NCBI RefSeq assembly: GCF_037038585.1
Contig: NC_092521.1
Coordinates: 106,036,398-106,100,397, forward strand
Length of the DNA stretch: 64,000 nt
Source: Patagioenas fasciata
Taxonomy: Eukaryota; Chordata; Aves; Columbiformes; Columbidae
Direction of reading: 5' to 3'
Position numbers and translations under genes: made by a program
The notes under the pieces: generated by a model
Databases searched by the model: none
What the model was told of the DNA's origin: nothing
What the model saw: only the letters and a program-made list of their open reading frames with translations
Shown here: piece by piece, positions 49,334-62,190 of the stretch
How positions within the stretch are numbered: the first letter of the stretch is position 1
Layout of the letters: each line of letters opens with the position of its first letter

Positions 49334-50309
49334 AAAGCAATTAATCAAAATCTGGGAGGCAGATGACCAACGTGAGAGGTTTGTGTAAGTACACTGGTAG
49401 CAAAAGGTGGGTCGACTACTTGGTGTGGCAGGGGACCTACTGACAAGGGGCAGGGAAAAGGTGGAGATCCTCAAGAAATTTTTTTGCCTCCCTTTTGAAT
49501 CAATAGGGCTTGCCTTTAGCCTTCCCCAGTCCCTGAGCCTGCCATCAGAGTCTGTGGGCATGAAGCAGAACCCACAGTAGAGGAGGAGAGAGTAAAGAAT
49601 GACCTGAGCCAATTAGACATACGCAAGTCCTTGGGACCAGGTAGGATGCATCATCTTCAAATGGCTGTGGCAGCTGGGGGAGGTTCCCAGTGACTGGGAA
49701 AAGACAGATGTCACATACATCCTCAAGAAGGCCAAGAAGGAGGATGCAGTTACCTACAGGCCAGTCAGCATAACCTCAACCATGGAGGCTGTGAATTAAC
49801 TCCTCTTGGAAGGCCTTTCTCAACACACAAAGGACGAGAAGGTGCTTTGGAGCAGCCAGTGTGGATTTGCCAAGGGCAAGTCATGCCTGGTCAACCTCCT
49901 TGCTTTCTTTCTGTGGTAAAATGACTGGCACTGCAGACAAAGGGGTGGAGTATACCTTTGTTATGGCAAGGCCTTGGCCCCAGTTGCATCATCACCAGAT
50001 TGGTGAGCTATGGGCTGGATAGCAGGCTGACAGTCTAGGAAGCAGCTCTGGTGGTTGTAATAGACAACTGACTCATGAATGTGGGTCAGCAGCAGCCCTT
50101 GTAGTGAGTGAGTTAGGGCACCATGGGCTTCATGAGGAAATGTGTGGCCGGCAGGTCTGGGGAAGTGACCCTTCCTTTATGTTTGGCACTTGTGAGACTG
50201 TATCTGGAGTGCTGTGCCCAGTCTGGGGCTTCCCTGTGCAAGAAAGCGAGTTATACACTGGAGCAAGCCCAGTGCAGGGCCACCAAGATGGTTGGCGGCT
50301 GCTTATGGT
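49334..50309 (+). mobile_element. CR1 LINE fragment inside copy B
   Basis: Counterpart of the CR1 at 22500-23475, with the same stops and deletion. It was therefore duplicated as part of the segment, not inserted independently. Confidence 0.85.
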
Positions 50310-50794
50310 ATATGATGACCATGGCAGGAAAAAATTACGTATCATTCTTTATGTTTCTGTACAGAGAATAGAAACTAGCTTGGTGTTCTGAAGTTAGAGC
50401 AGAAATGTTATAGGAACAAAGCATGTGTTTGACTCCTAAAATAAGGACATGAGCTAGAAAACCCTACATCTTGTAAAGAAAGCTAATATACCATAAACGT
50501 TGTAATTATGTTATGTTTAATTTGCCTGTGTGTATAAAGCTACCAAAAGAATTAAGATGTGGTCTGCTTAGGGTGTGATGCTGGTAAATGGAAGCATTTG
50601 GTGCAGTTTTTTGTCTTCCTTCAACTTTTTTGTTTTTTAAAGATAATGAGTTTACTAGGGAGACGACCCCCATTCTTGTGTTCTTCCCATTTTCTAGAAA
50701 TTTAAGAGCTGAAATTTACAGCTGCATCAGAACACACCTCATCAAAGACTGGTTGTAACATTAAGCTGAAGAAGGTTTCCCCAGTGCCCCAGCT

Positions 50795-50869
50795 TAAAAA
50801 CCAACCAACCAAACAGAAAAACACAAAAAAACCCCAACCAAACAAAAAGCTAACAAACAAACAAAACCC
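50795..50869. repeat. A/C-rich low-complexity tract (copy B)
   Basis: Counterpart of 23961-24035. Confidence 0.85.
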
Positions 50870-53449
50870 ATGTGTCTCTACTATCCTCCCTGTCCTGTTT
50901 TGTCTTCACCACCAACAGGAATGTAAAACTCTTCCTCAGAGAAGTCTTGGCATATTGTTTTCAACTTTGTGGAAAGCCGTGTTAATCATGCTACTAGATC
51001 CCATGATTTGTAGTTGCCTGGAGTCTTGAAATGCTTGGTAGCTGGAGTCTGGGGCTAACATTACAGAGGAGGAAGAGAAAGGGTCACTTGTCAAGACTGA
51101 GTGTGCAACACCTGATCTGCCCCTTAAGGCTGGGCACTGGGTCTTATCTTGATGGAATTAGATCTGGGCCAGGCAGGTTTAAGTTATTAATTTGAAATTG
51201 TTCCTGGGAGCAATGTCATATACAATGCACCTTCTTCCTGTGTTTTGGTCTAGCTCTAGTTAGACTACTAGTTGGCTAGAAGTTTTAGATGCTATATATG
51301 AGTTTGGGCTTGCAGCGTTAGGAAACCCAAGTGGTATTACCAGAAGCCACTTCTTTGAAAGTCATCACCCTGATTAATTAAAAGTGCTGTTACTTACTGC
51401 TTTCTGGCTTTATTGCAGTTGCGTGTTGTTTTCTTCTGTCTGTATGCACACTGAACTGAAGAAACATGAAGGAAATCCATATTTTTCTTTGAAGCTTGAT
51501 CTTTGTTCCTGACTTTCTGTAGGATGTTTTGTTTTGGTTTTGTTTGTTTTTAATGCATATGCATGTATTCCCATTAATTGAAAAATCATTTTGGTATGGA
51601 GTCCTGGTATAATCACCAAAAAAGGAAAAACTTTCACTTTGCGAGTTTTTTTTCCGGTTTCATAGTCAGTTTTAGGTTCTCATTCTTTACGAAGTTTCTG
51701 GATGTCACCAGCAAATAAATAGTTTTTAAAATCTTTCTAAAATTTGTAACAGTACTGATTCTGAAGGCTTCTAGAACATTTTAGTTACATAAACAAATCT
51801 CTATGGCAACCTTTTCTAGGAAGAAATGGTATCACATACTGAAGTTTTATGGTTGACGGAACAAATACAGAAAGCCATTCGCTTTCAGTGAGGAACTGAG
51901 GAAGGATGATTGCCACTGACAGTGTTGCCAGGAAGATCGTGGCTAAAATGTATATACCCTTTTGGTAAGGAGATATATTAGCACCTTACATACTGCCCAT
52001 CACGAGCATTTTTGGCAGTGCAAACACTCCCAGCACACTGCTTTTCTACACAGGAGTACTGTTCCTGAGTTACTGGTTATTTTGAAGAGCAACACTGTAT
52101 CCTGAATAGCTAGCACCAATTTTTGCAGCTCCCCCATCAGAGGGTTAATATAATTGATTTAATTTAGCATGTGAGTTAAGAAAATGTGATAGTTTGGCGA
52201 AGAAAAAAAAGGGGGATGTTGGGGGAGTAATGCTTACAGTCTGACATTTTGTTAGGTAATGTTTGTAAGTCAAACCTGAATCTTTGTCAGTGATGGCAAG
52301 CGGTGGAAAGAAGTGGGGTGCAAGCCCTCAAAAAGCTAGCTGAAACCCATTAGGGTGTTCTTCAGGCAAGTTGTTTCAGTAAAGGCAGGAGTTAATTGTT
52401 AAAACCATTGCACTTCATGTCTGTTTTGAATGCATTATATTCCTGAAGTCCAGTAGCTTCTCTTGCTGCATTTACTTCCCAGTAGTTGGTTCTGGAGATC
52501 CTTTCTGGGAATGGTGCCATTTGTGCAAAGCTACATGGTGCACAGCTGACAAGAGCTTGACACAAACTGTACTGGCTGCAGAAACTGAAGCAGTGTGGCT
52601 ACAACTATGCGGTGCTGCACTGATCTGGTTGTGCAGCCTGTTGCATTGAACCAGGTCAATGCTCCAGCTTTCTTGGCGTTGGTTTGGTGTTTTAAACTGC
52701 GTGCTTTGTAAATAGATGATAATGAGTGCTGACTGAAAATCAAGAACACAACCTTAGCAGCACTGAATTGTTTTTCTTCTTCTTTGTCTCAAGTTTGTTT
52801 TGGAAGGCAAAGTCCTGAAAGGGTTGGGAATCTTTCAGTGTTACACTGTCACCCTATTTTCATTATTGTGGCACAAGCTTCACAGGATGCTTTTAAGCCT
52901 TTGATGCCAAAGTTGAGGTAGAGGTCCTGTTGAGTCCATAAAGGTCATGCTAACTTTACCATGTTGATGCCGTTTCTCTGCTGCAGACAGGCCAAGCCAG
53001 TGCAACATCAAGGCTTTTAGTGGATATATTTTTCTTCAGCAAATTGCAATATTCTTCTGCAGTGATGTTGATGGAATGTATGTTCTTGATTTCTGTGCTT
53101 TCATTTCCTTTTTATTGTAGTTCCTTTCAGTTCTGTAAGGATTGATAGTACACTTCTGAAACTTACTCTGATTCTTAAAACTGATAAAATTGAATGTTCT
53201 ACTTGCTCTGCAAACTGCTCTTTGATTCATCTTTTATCTTGAAGTAGAAGGCAATATCTGCCCGAGTTAAGAGGTATCTTTCATAAGAAAGGAAGGAGGC
53301 ATGTGGCACTGTTGCTAAGGGTTTCAGAGTTTACGAAGGCTATACAGCTTTAACTTCCTGTCTTTCATATGAGGGCTGTTTCAGAGAGAGAAGTTGAAAC
53401 ATGGGTAATTTGTAATTTGGATGAGCTGTTAGATATTTTGGTTTCTATC

Positions 53450-53636
53450 CTGAGTATGGTCAAACTGGAACAAGTTGCCCAGAGAACCTGCGGAATCTCC
53501 ATCTTTGGAGATGTTCAGGAGTTGACTGGTGAAGTTTCTGTGCAGGCTCATTTGAGCCTTACTGTGAGCAGGAGTTTATGCTGGACAAGGACTCATATGC
53601 AAAGGTTCCTTCCAACCTAAATTATTCTGAGTATGA
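53450..53636 (+). mobile_element. CR1 3'-end fragment, plus strand
   Basis: 'aactggaacaagttgcccag', 'tttggagatgttcagg' and 'aaggttccttccaacctaaa' are the usual CR1 3' landmarks in order. Old and diverged. Confidence 0.85.
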
Positions 53637-53639
53637 TTT

Positions 53640-53975
53640 TCAGTGTTGATAATCTCCAGGGACAGAGAATCCCCAGTCTCTCTAGGTAAGCCATTTCTGT
53701 GCTTGACCAACCATAGTGGTGAAGAATTTTTTCCCATGTGTCTAGTTGGAAGTTCCCATCTTCCAGATCGTGTCATTTATCTTTTTTTTTTTTTTTTTGA
53801 CCCTATGTACTTCTGAACTGGATCTATTTCTAATATAAAGCCTCTGAGGACAGGAATAAGATTTGCCTCTCCGTTTTTTTTTATTCTGAGTCTGAATAAA
53901 CGCCCTTTTCTCATCTCCTTGTATGCCACACGCTCCACGCTCCTCACTATCTTCGCAGCACTTCTCCGTAAACAC
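53640..53975 (-). mobile_element. CR1 fragment, minus strand, diverged
   Basis: 'gtgaagaattttttcccatg' and 'ctagttggaagttccc' on the + strand, then 'cacgctcctcactatcttcg' near 53936, are in the order of a reversed CR1 3' region. A T18 run interrupts it near 53780-53798. The minus-strand frame has 'SAAKIVRSVERVAYKEM', a worn RT C-terminus. Confidence 0.7.
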
Positions 53976-54337
53976 TGACACAAAGTAGGAGAAGTACTGA
54001 ATTGCTAATAAAAAAAGCATTATCATCTTAAATTAGCAAATCTACTGGTCTAATATTTCCTTTTATTTCCCATAAATACTTCTTAGACCATGCCCTGGTC
54101 TGATTTTCTCAGTGAAGTTTTGATCTGAGAAGAGTTTCAGTTGAAAGAGGTGGGATGCATACGTGCCTTTTCTGACTCATCTGAGATGTTTGTATGAACT
54201 TGGAGGTTTGTGCAAATAAGTGAAGGAAAATGGAGGCTTCTGTGGACTCACAGAAAGGAAAGAAGTTGGACTCCATTTATTGACTTCAGAAAAATATAAC
54301 TAGAGAGATTATATAACTTACTCTAGATAGCAAGCAG

Positions 54338-54530
54338 TTCACAGAATCACAGAATGGTTGGGGTTGGATGGGACCTCTGGAGATCTTGTCCAACCCACCT
54401 GCTAAAGCAGGTTCACCCAGCAGATCACACAGGGATGTGTCCAGGCAGGTTCTGAATGTCTCCGGAGAAGAAGACTCCACAACCTCTCTAGGCAGTTTGT
54501 TCCAGTGCTCTGGCACCCTCAGTTCAAGTA
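54338..54530 (-). mobile_element. CR1 3'-end fragment, minus strand
   Basis: It begins with the reversed tail 'cacagaatcacagaatggtt' and includes 'gactccacaacctctctagg' and 'tttgttccagtgctctggca'. The minus-strand frame gives '[14 protein letters not shown]'. A clear but short CR1 end. Confidence 0.93.
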
Positions 54531-56170
54531 GAATTGCTATATGAAAAGGCAATTATTAATCACAGGGTGTATTACTTTTTAATTAGCTCTACTGTAAATA
54601 CAGGTTTCCTGGTTATAAGGTGCTAAAAGGCCAATGTGGGCAAGAAAACTGTATGAATTAAGAAGCAATACGAGTATTGTCTTAATTTCAATATAGGGGA
54701 ATAACCACTTCTGTAAATAGTACTCTGAGACTGCAAGTCAAAACCCCCTAAAGACATTTAGCAATGATGCTTTGAGAGGGGAATGCTCCAGTGGTAATTT
54801 TCTTTCAGAGAGTGACAGAACTCAGACCTCCACACCACCTTTTTCCTCAGGGCTGTATGTGAAAGTAACACAGCAGTGCAGTGTTGTATGTGTTACATGT
54901 TGGGCATATTTGGAGGAAAAAAAGCAGAAGTTTACAACCTGAGATTCTCATTAAGTAGTTATGTATATGAAGAAATTCCCTTAAAACAGCTTTTATTTAA
55001 ATAGTGTGAAGGACATGTGGCTATCCATGGTGTACAAGTTATAGCATTTGTTCCCAGTCTAACTGAATCCAAGTATCCTGTTCCTCTTTGAACAGATTCA
55101 AGCATCTTTCCCAAGTCTCTGATCTTTTAATGTTCAGCATTAAAAGGTATTTGACATATGTTGTCCTGTGGAAGAGCTATGTGTTACTTTGAAAGCCTGT
55201 TTATTAGATCTCATTAAGGAGGATTTATTTGCGGTGCGGTTGAGTAGAGGGAGAATGAGGTTTTTGATAAAATATAGGTTTCCTAGAGCATTTACTTTGC
55301 AGCAATGATGCCCATGTCACTTTTGTATCTAAAATGCACCGTAACAAGGTGGCATACATAAGAAAGATACCCAAATTTTTTCAGCCTTTGTTCATCTTAG
55401 CTCCATTTCCACTGCTATGCAAAAATGTTTGATGTTTTCCTTTCTGATTTTAAAATTTAAACTTAAGGATCAAAGAGCCTGCTCCCAGTCCAAGCACACA
55501 GCTTAGCATGTTCCTATACTGTCTGTGAAATGACTTTTTCTTTGTGTAGTCAAATTTTCTTTGTCTTGATGGCAAACTTTGATTTTATTTTTTTTTTTTT
55601 TTTTTAAGTAACCTGATATGCCTCAGTGAAAGCAATCTAGCAGAAAGTCTTTGCTCAGTGCCATTTTCTGGACTGCTAGTTTGCTAACATTGAAAACAAC
55701 GTTCAGACCTTCTACTAGTTTGTTGTTTTTCTCATGAATCCTGGAGTTCAAAATAAATTCTCTTGAACCAATGAATTCTAGCTGTATTGGTTTGTTTTTT
55801 GTGTATTGGTGGATCCAGGCTTAATGCTTGGATGTTGACATAATGGATTTTGAACATGGCTGTTCCTTGTCACTTGTTTAAATCTTTGGTGCTTAGAACT
55901 TGATTATTAATTAGAAGTATCTCATATTGAAAGTCTTTTCCAAGAGTTTTTGACATAACTTGCACTATTTCGTTCTTGGCTATATGATTATTGTCATTGT
56001 GCATAATGGCAAGAAACAAACATTATTTTTGTATCATTTTGCTGGGATTAGATATTTACGTAGTCTCTATCATTAGCAAGATTTAAATGTTGGTAGGATG
56101 TACAAATATCTGTATTAAGAATAATTGATTTCTAATGTGTTTTTTTTCTTTGCTTTCTTTCTTTCTATAG

Positions 56171-56365
56171 AAAGCCATTTCATCTCCAACTGTATCACGC
56201 CTTACAGATACATCAAAATTCACAGGTTCTCACAAAGAGAGGTTTGATCCCAGTGGAAAAGGAAAAGGCAAAGCTGGCCGAGAAGATCTGGTGGATGCTT
56301 CAGGATATGTATCTGGCTATAAGCATGCAGGCACATATGATCATAAAGTACAAGGAAGCAAGTAA
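56171..56365 (+). CDS. TPPP: TPPP coding exon 4: C-terminal region (residues 156-219) and stop
   Basis: The acceptor is 'tttctatag|aaagcc' (AG 56169-56170). The exon begins in phase 0 and ends with TAA at 56363-56365. It encodes 64 residues starting '[13 protein letters not shown]' and including '[20 protein letters not shown]', then '[13 protein letters not shown]'. These are the most conserved C-terminal motifs of p25-alpha proteins and the Gly/Lys-rich part linked to tubulin and nucleotide binding. Ser160-Pro161 matches a proline-directed phosphosite known in mammals. No internal stop or frameshift is seen. The exon is too short for a 60-codon minimum ORF with its own ATG, so it was recognised by homology. 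Confidence 0.97.
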   Translation, partial: KAISSPTVSRLTDTSKFTGSHKERFDPSGKGKGKAGREDLVDASGYVSGYKHAGTYDHKVQGSK

Positions 56366-56578
56366 GGCTGAGGGTTTACAACACAGAGGGAAAAAGAGAG
56401 GGCAAAAGAGAATATATTTGTAAGAATGATGTAGATGAATGCCACATATTTTGGTTATTGTGAATGCTAAGACTATGTTGTCAAGAAATTTTCAGGAACT
56501 GGAACTGATTTCAACATCTGCTGAGCTACTTGCAGCACAATGCCACTTCATTACATTCCTCATGCGTATATTGGCAAA

Positions 56579-56584
56579 AATAAA
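56579..56584 (+). terminator. TPPP: Candidate proximal poly(A) signal AATAAA
   Basis: First AATAAA after the stop (about 214 bases). Its use would give a short 3' UTR. Support is the hexamer alone. Confidence 0.3.
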
Positions 56585-57876
56585 TGTATTGGTACAAAAA
56601 AATACAGCATTTTATTGAGCTTTAGATAGAAAAACAGAACAGAAGAACCAACCACCACTACCATAAAACATCTAAGTCAAGAACAATTTTATCACATTTT
56701 GTCAATTTTAGCAAAAGATCTCAAGCATTCCTAAATGTCCAGTTACCCTGAGGATGTCAAACAGAACCTCTTGAAAAGAGGGTCTTTCAAAGCAGTCTTT
56801 CTGAAGAATATCCCATTATTTATACAGTTTTATTTGACTACTGTTTTGGAGCTTTTAAAAAATGTCTTATGTGCGATCTGGCACTTTCCTTAAAACATTC
56901 AACAATATACTATTGGGGAGTAAGTGGTTGTAAAATACAAGGTGCTAACCTGTGTCATACACCACTCATGAAAAACTGAAAAAAAAAAAAAGAAGCTATT
57001 TCTAGGACAATATAGGTTCTAAAGTATTTTATGTTAATAGAAAGTAGTGGAAAATATTAATACTTTCCTCCTGTCTATACTTTGCGCTTGTTACTGTGTG
57101 TACTATAACATAGTTCTGACTGGCTGGATTTGGATGGAGCTATTGTACTAACCTGAGAGGTGAGGAATGAGACATTACCAAGAAAGTTTATTAAAGCTTT
57201 TTGCAGTCTGTTTTCAAGTTTGCACTGCCTCGCATTTGAAATGAAGGGGGCATTAAGCTAATTAATGCTTTAAAATTTTGATTATGACTAAACACTGCCA
57301 ATCAGTTTGCTTTTAAGTGAATGTTAGTAAGCACATATGTTGGCACATATTCCCTTTAAGCTCTAACATACCTAAGAAAAGTTTACAACCCCTTGGAATG
57401 AGGACATTTACAATTAATATCCATGTAATTAGGTGTAGTTTGTCCACAAAAATATGCTGTTATAACTGGGATACATTTTATGTTAGATTTGTTTGAAACC
57501 AAGGGATTTGATTCTCTGTTCACTTTTGTTGCCTAACTTGGGAGTAATTGTATTGATAGGCATGGCTTTCTGCTGCTATAGAAGGAGAACTAGTTCTACA
57601 GGCTTAAGGTACAGGCAGCTGAGTGTGACCTGCCTGGGGCCCAGAATGCCAAGCAGCTTAACAGGAATAAAAATAACTCAGTTTTTATATTGGTTAAAAA
57701 GGAGGGAAAAGGCTGGTCCAATTTTCCACAAGACCTGAACAAGTACCCTAATGTATTACTCTGCTTCTCTAAAACTATGAAAGATAAGATTTTCAGTATT
57801 CAAAATCAGCTGCTAGCAATTCTGCCATGCTTTCTTTCCAAAAGAGCTCATGCACTGATTTTCATGTTCAACTCTC

Positions 57877-57882
57877 AATAAA
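57877..57882 (+). terminator. TPPP: Candidate poly(A) signal AATAAA
   Basis: 'caataaaagttaataaattt' holds two overlapping-type signals about 1.5 kb after the stop. Hexamer evidence only. Confidence 0.25.
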
Positions 57883-60800
57883 AGTTAATAAATTTATTGC
57901 TCTCCCCCAACCTGCATTAGCATCCCACTCAGAGCATTTAAAATGTACTGAGCACTGTGTGCTGTCAGTGCAGGTCAACAGGCTGTATTTGGCCAATGTC
58001 TGGAAACAGAGCACTGTTTTTTCAGCCCTTAAACTGTTCATGTTTTGTTTTTCAGACATTGAATGGTAGCCTTTATTGTAACTTTGCCTACAATGACCCT
58101 TTGAGCCCATACATCAGCCTGAAACCAAAACAATAATAACAAAACAAAGGCAAGGACTTCCTTTGGACTTAGAGGTTTGTTTGTTTATAATATATTTGGG
58201 GTTTTGTTTTGAAGAGGAATGGAAATTTTCCAGAACTTAGGATATGTTGTAAAGATTTAAATAGATTTTGCCATGGTTGGCTCTGGTTACCTGGGAAGAT
58301 TTTTGATGTATATAAGGATGCTCAGGATGAGAATCATCCAGAATTGTGAAACCTTTCCAGGAGTTACCCATTGTTCTTGAAGAAAAATTTCCATGGAAGT
58401 GAAGGATTATGCATTCCTGTGTTGCACTGGTGAACTGTCACACTCTGGGGCAGAAAATAGCATACTGTGATGTCAACAAGGGCTTAATTATTCCAACATG
58501 GTAATGAATTGTCTAAATATAGAGAACCTCCTTCTACATCACTGGTGTCTGAGCACCTGAAGAAGACTCTGGGATAGTTCTGATTTTTTATTAATAAGAA
58601 GGCTAAGCCTCTAACCCTTGATAAATCCTTCAGCTAAGTGACAGACAAAACCAGTGTCCGTATTCTTCCCATTGGCTTTTAAGACTTGACTCGTAACTCA
58701 CTGGTACCTGAAAATACCTGGACCTAGCCCAAATGAAGGGTAAAGTGCAGCCTACTGGACTACAGCCCTTTCAGCACACTGTTGATCTGGCTGTTGCTAG
58801 CTAGCTGCCTTGTTTGGCACATCAGGTGATACTTAACCTGAGGTTCACAAGTAACAGGCTTTCTCAAGTACCCAAATACTGAGTGTCAGTAATGCGAGAC
58901 TGTTGCTACTTAAGAGGAGTGATTGGCTAGGAGGGTTTTAAGGTATAAGTAGGTCTTAAGTTGCTAGTTCATGGTGTGAGAGAGACCAGTACACTCTAAG
59001 ATAGAAGGCATACAAAGGAACTGAGAATGTGGACAGATCCAAGCTGACACAGACTAGAAATTGAGCCACCCTCTTTTGCTAAAAAGAGACTGATGAAACT
59101 ACCTGGATTCTGCGAGAGTTTACTTTGCGTTACTTGTACAGTATAAAATCCCTGCCGCGAACCAAAGTACTTTGTTTGGACCTTTAAAATACTTCGAATT
59201 GGCGTAGTAAGCTTTGGATCAGGTACCTGAGAAGATGCTTCAGATAGCAGTATTTTATTTTGAGAAGCATACGTCTTTGTTTCTTCCTAGTTTCTACAGT
59301 TGGATAGTTTTAAAACTCAAGCAAATAGATGCATGGGAAGAAGTTATTCTGATACGACAGTAATAAAGGGAAATATTGGCTGGAAAGATAGTACTTTTGA
59401 AAGATTTTTCACTTTTACTACACTTGGTGTGGAAGTTAAGGGCTGTGAATAAAAGCAACATATGCAGCTGTGTATTAGGAGTGCAGCCACCTGTTTAAGC
59501 TCTTACTTTTCCACTAATATCTCTAGAAAATTAAAACCCTAAATACTAGCTTGAATGTTAGCCATAAGTTCCAGTCCTGCTTGGAAACAAGGCACAGTAC
59601 ATTTTCTTGTTCATCTGCCATTTCCTCAACTCAGGACAGCAAGTACAGCTGGTACCTCAGAAATGATGGGAAGGAATAGCTCAGGCAGTGCAGGAGGTGA
59701 CCCATTTTCAACCCTTGAAGTGTTGTGGAGCATATGCTCTTCCTGTGCACCGTACTCCAGATTTAGTAAATGTGACATCTGAAGTAAGGACATGGGTACC
59801 TAATAAGGTTTACACTGACCAAGATCTAGCCCCCCTTTTTTCTTTTTAAGCCTACAATATTTCTGATCTCTTTTTCACTTTCAAGAAGGGAAAGGGAGAT
59901 GTCAAAAGTACTCACACATCACAGCCTGTGTTTTTTATCAGCATAGAAATTGTCCTTCAAAGATATTTTGGATTGAAGTGTGATATTTTCCATGTATTTT
60001 ACTTACCTTACCTAAATTAAAAATTCCTCAGGCAACTTTTTGGCCTCTGTTAATGAACTAGCTTTTCAGCCACCCATATTTTTCCTCTGCTGGCTCAATT
60101 AATATTTTCTATGGTAGCTGGATTTAGTTGGAACTAAAAGGCAAATGACTGCTATGGATTTGGCTTGCAAGTGATAAGTATCCCAAACATCTGTAGAGAA
60201 AATCCTCATGTATCTTTTTGCCAAACCAAAACTTTAGGGTTGTAATTGATAGTTTTTTTCCTAAGGCCTATCATAGTTATAAAAGAAATGTTAATTCTTT
60301 GTGCCTGCATGTATGATATTTAAAACATAACCACGCCTTTCAGTGATGCATGTGTTCTGGGGGCATGTGCCTGTCATCCATGAATAAGAATTTGTTTTCA
60401 CTGGCCAAGAAACAAATCTTTTACTTCCATGATAGAGCAAATGCACCAGTACATGTCCTCTTAACTATTAGCCTTGGGTGCGTGCCAAAATAACTACACC
60501 TTTGTGTAAACTGTTTTTAGTGTGAATATTATGTTCTTGGCTTGTTTATTAGTTGGTAATGAGTAATGTAATACACAAGGCTTGTACAGGTTTGTGTGTG
60601 TACACACATACTCTTTGGATCCAGCTAAGTAAACTACATAGATTTTGATCCAAACCTTAACTCTTATTAGGGCCAGACTCCAGTCCTGCAGCCAGTACTG
60701 TTCAGCTTGGCCAGTTGGTGACACTGCCATTCTCCCTCCATAGTATGAAGGTAAAGATCTAAGGAGGCTTTTATGTTTTTACAAGTCTACCATGTTCCTA

Positions 60801-62184
60801 TTTCTGGGGTAAATCACTTTTCAGTGGTTCTGTCATAGACTTAATGTGACAAGAAGAGTCTCTCTTATAGTGAGGAACTAGGAGAGACAGTGTCAGGGTG
60901 AGAGCAAGATTTCCTCTGAGTGCTTTCAAGAGACCGTTTAAACTTATGCACTGCATAGGTCCTATATTTTCCCTTGCCCCAACTTTGTGAAGCAAGTTGA
61001 CACTTACTTATGTGTGCACACAATTATTCATCATCAGTTAGTAAGTACAAAGTCATGGTGTATTGAGGTGGGAACACGAAACAGGACTGGTTTAAAATGC
61101 TTATGGACTTGAGTCTTACATAGACCTTTATCAAATTAAATACCTGAAGCATAATGACAGATCTCAAACTTGTGTGAAATTCTCACAGTCTGGAATGCCT
61201 CAGCTTGATACTTGTGTACCTCCTGTATTTGGAGTGCTTGCCCATAAAATATCATTTAGTCATTTTGTGCACTCAGGTGCCCATTTGGCTTACCTAATCT
61301 AAGCTGGAAATAATGAACTGGGATGTCCTTTTTAAGTCTTCAGAATCCTAAAACAAGTGAGAGACCTTTAGTTGCACTAATGCTTGCTTATTAAACTCAA
61401 AAACAGGGCTTTGAAAGACGTCCCAGCTAAGAATGGTACTTCAGGAAGCTAAAGAACATTGCAGATAGAACCTCCACGTCTTAATTCTCCAAGTAATTTT
61501 TTTTTTTTTGTAGTGAGAAACTGCAGTAATATATTTGGTATTTTTTAATGGCTTTCAATATATTACCTTGGTGTTATTGCTCCAAAATCCCTATGGAGAA
61601 GGTGGATTTCAAAACATGTTTAAGATATAATTCTTTGTTGTCAGAAAACATTTGAATTGGCTGCTTTCATTCAAAGTAATTGATGTAGACTTTGGCAAGA
61701 GCAAGCCTGATAACAAATGAAAGGAAAAAAAAAAAGCCTCTTTGCTGGATATTCTTGACAGTCATCTGCAATACTGGTAGTCTGATTTTTTTTTTTTTTT
61801 TAAATAAATTTTCTTTTGTAATCATACACATGCACATGCCCTACTTTGGGGCATATACATACGAGTGAGTGGCAAGACTACAGAAGAGGCTTTTTTATTT
61901 TAATACCTTACATTTGGAAATTAACATTGAAATGCCCAACTGACTAACCTGATTTGGAAAAATGTTAAGCACCTACCATATTCCATTGCAGTGAAACAGC
62001 CAAAGAATTAATTTTCAAATATAGTTACGCAGCATCTCTTTTTGTGAATTACTGTAAAGCTTATGGCACTGTAGGAAGTGAGTCTTAAAGATAACACTCA
62101 TGATAATTTGCTTTTACCTTCAGTTGTCTTTATTCAAGGTTTTTCTATTACTTTGCACATTTTTTAGAACAGATCACAAACGTT

Positions 62185-62190
62185 AATAAA
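62185..62190 (+). terminator. TPPP: Candidate distal poly(A) signal AATAAA
   Basis: About 5.8 kb after the stop, which would fit a long 3' UTR as in mammals. Hexamer evidence only. Confidence 0.25.

Larger units (their letters stand above)
47967..51422 (+). repeat. Segmental duplication copy B (about 3.46 kb, intron 3)
   Basis: Nearly identical to 21132-24588 in the same orientation. Noted differences include A to G changes, C to G in 'cccagg(c/g)aaattg', G to C in 'ggttgg(g/c)ggctg' and a T14 instead of T15. The left junction shares about 6 bp ('ctggat') between the flanking CR1 and copy A. Past the right end the two sites keep weak similarity for about 60 bases and then diverge. Confidence 0.97.
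42167..56170 (+). other. TPPP: TPPP intron 3
   Basis: A 14.0-kb intron with canonical ends. Its first half is a dense transposon cluster (42975-47970) followed directly by segmental-duplication copy B. Its second half has smaller CR1 ends (53450-54530). Regions 42167-42970, 51430-53440 and 54540-56170 show only AT-rich non-coding DNA with short homopolymers. Confidence 0.8.
14964..56365 (+). other. TPPP: TPPP gene, coding span (exon 2 start to stop codon)
   Basis: The span holds three coding exons, 14964-15278, 42013-42166 and 56171-56365, joined by introns of about 26.7 kb and 14.0 kb. All four internal splice sites are canonical GT/AG. The first junction splits codon 104 (AA|G) and the second falls between codons 155 and 156. 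The joined coding length is 311 + 154 + 195 = 660 bases including the stop, giving 219 residues, the same as mammalian TPPP. Large introns filled with avian repeats and one CpG-island promoter fit a normal single-copy vertebrate gene. Confidence 0.95.

Noticed and set aside
57493-58110. Small ORFs in the region after the stop codon as a second gene
   Set aside because: No known domain, no codon-use signal, and the position fits TPPP 3' UTR or flank.
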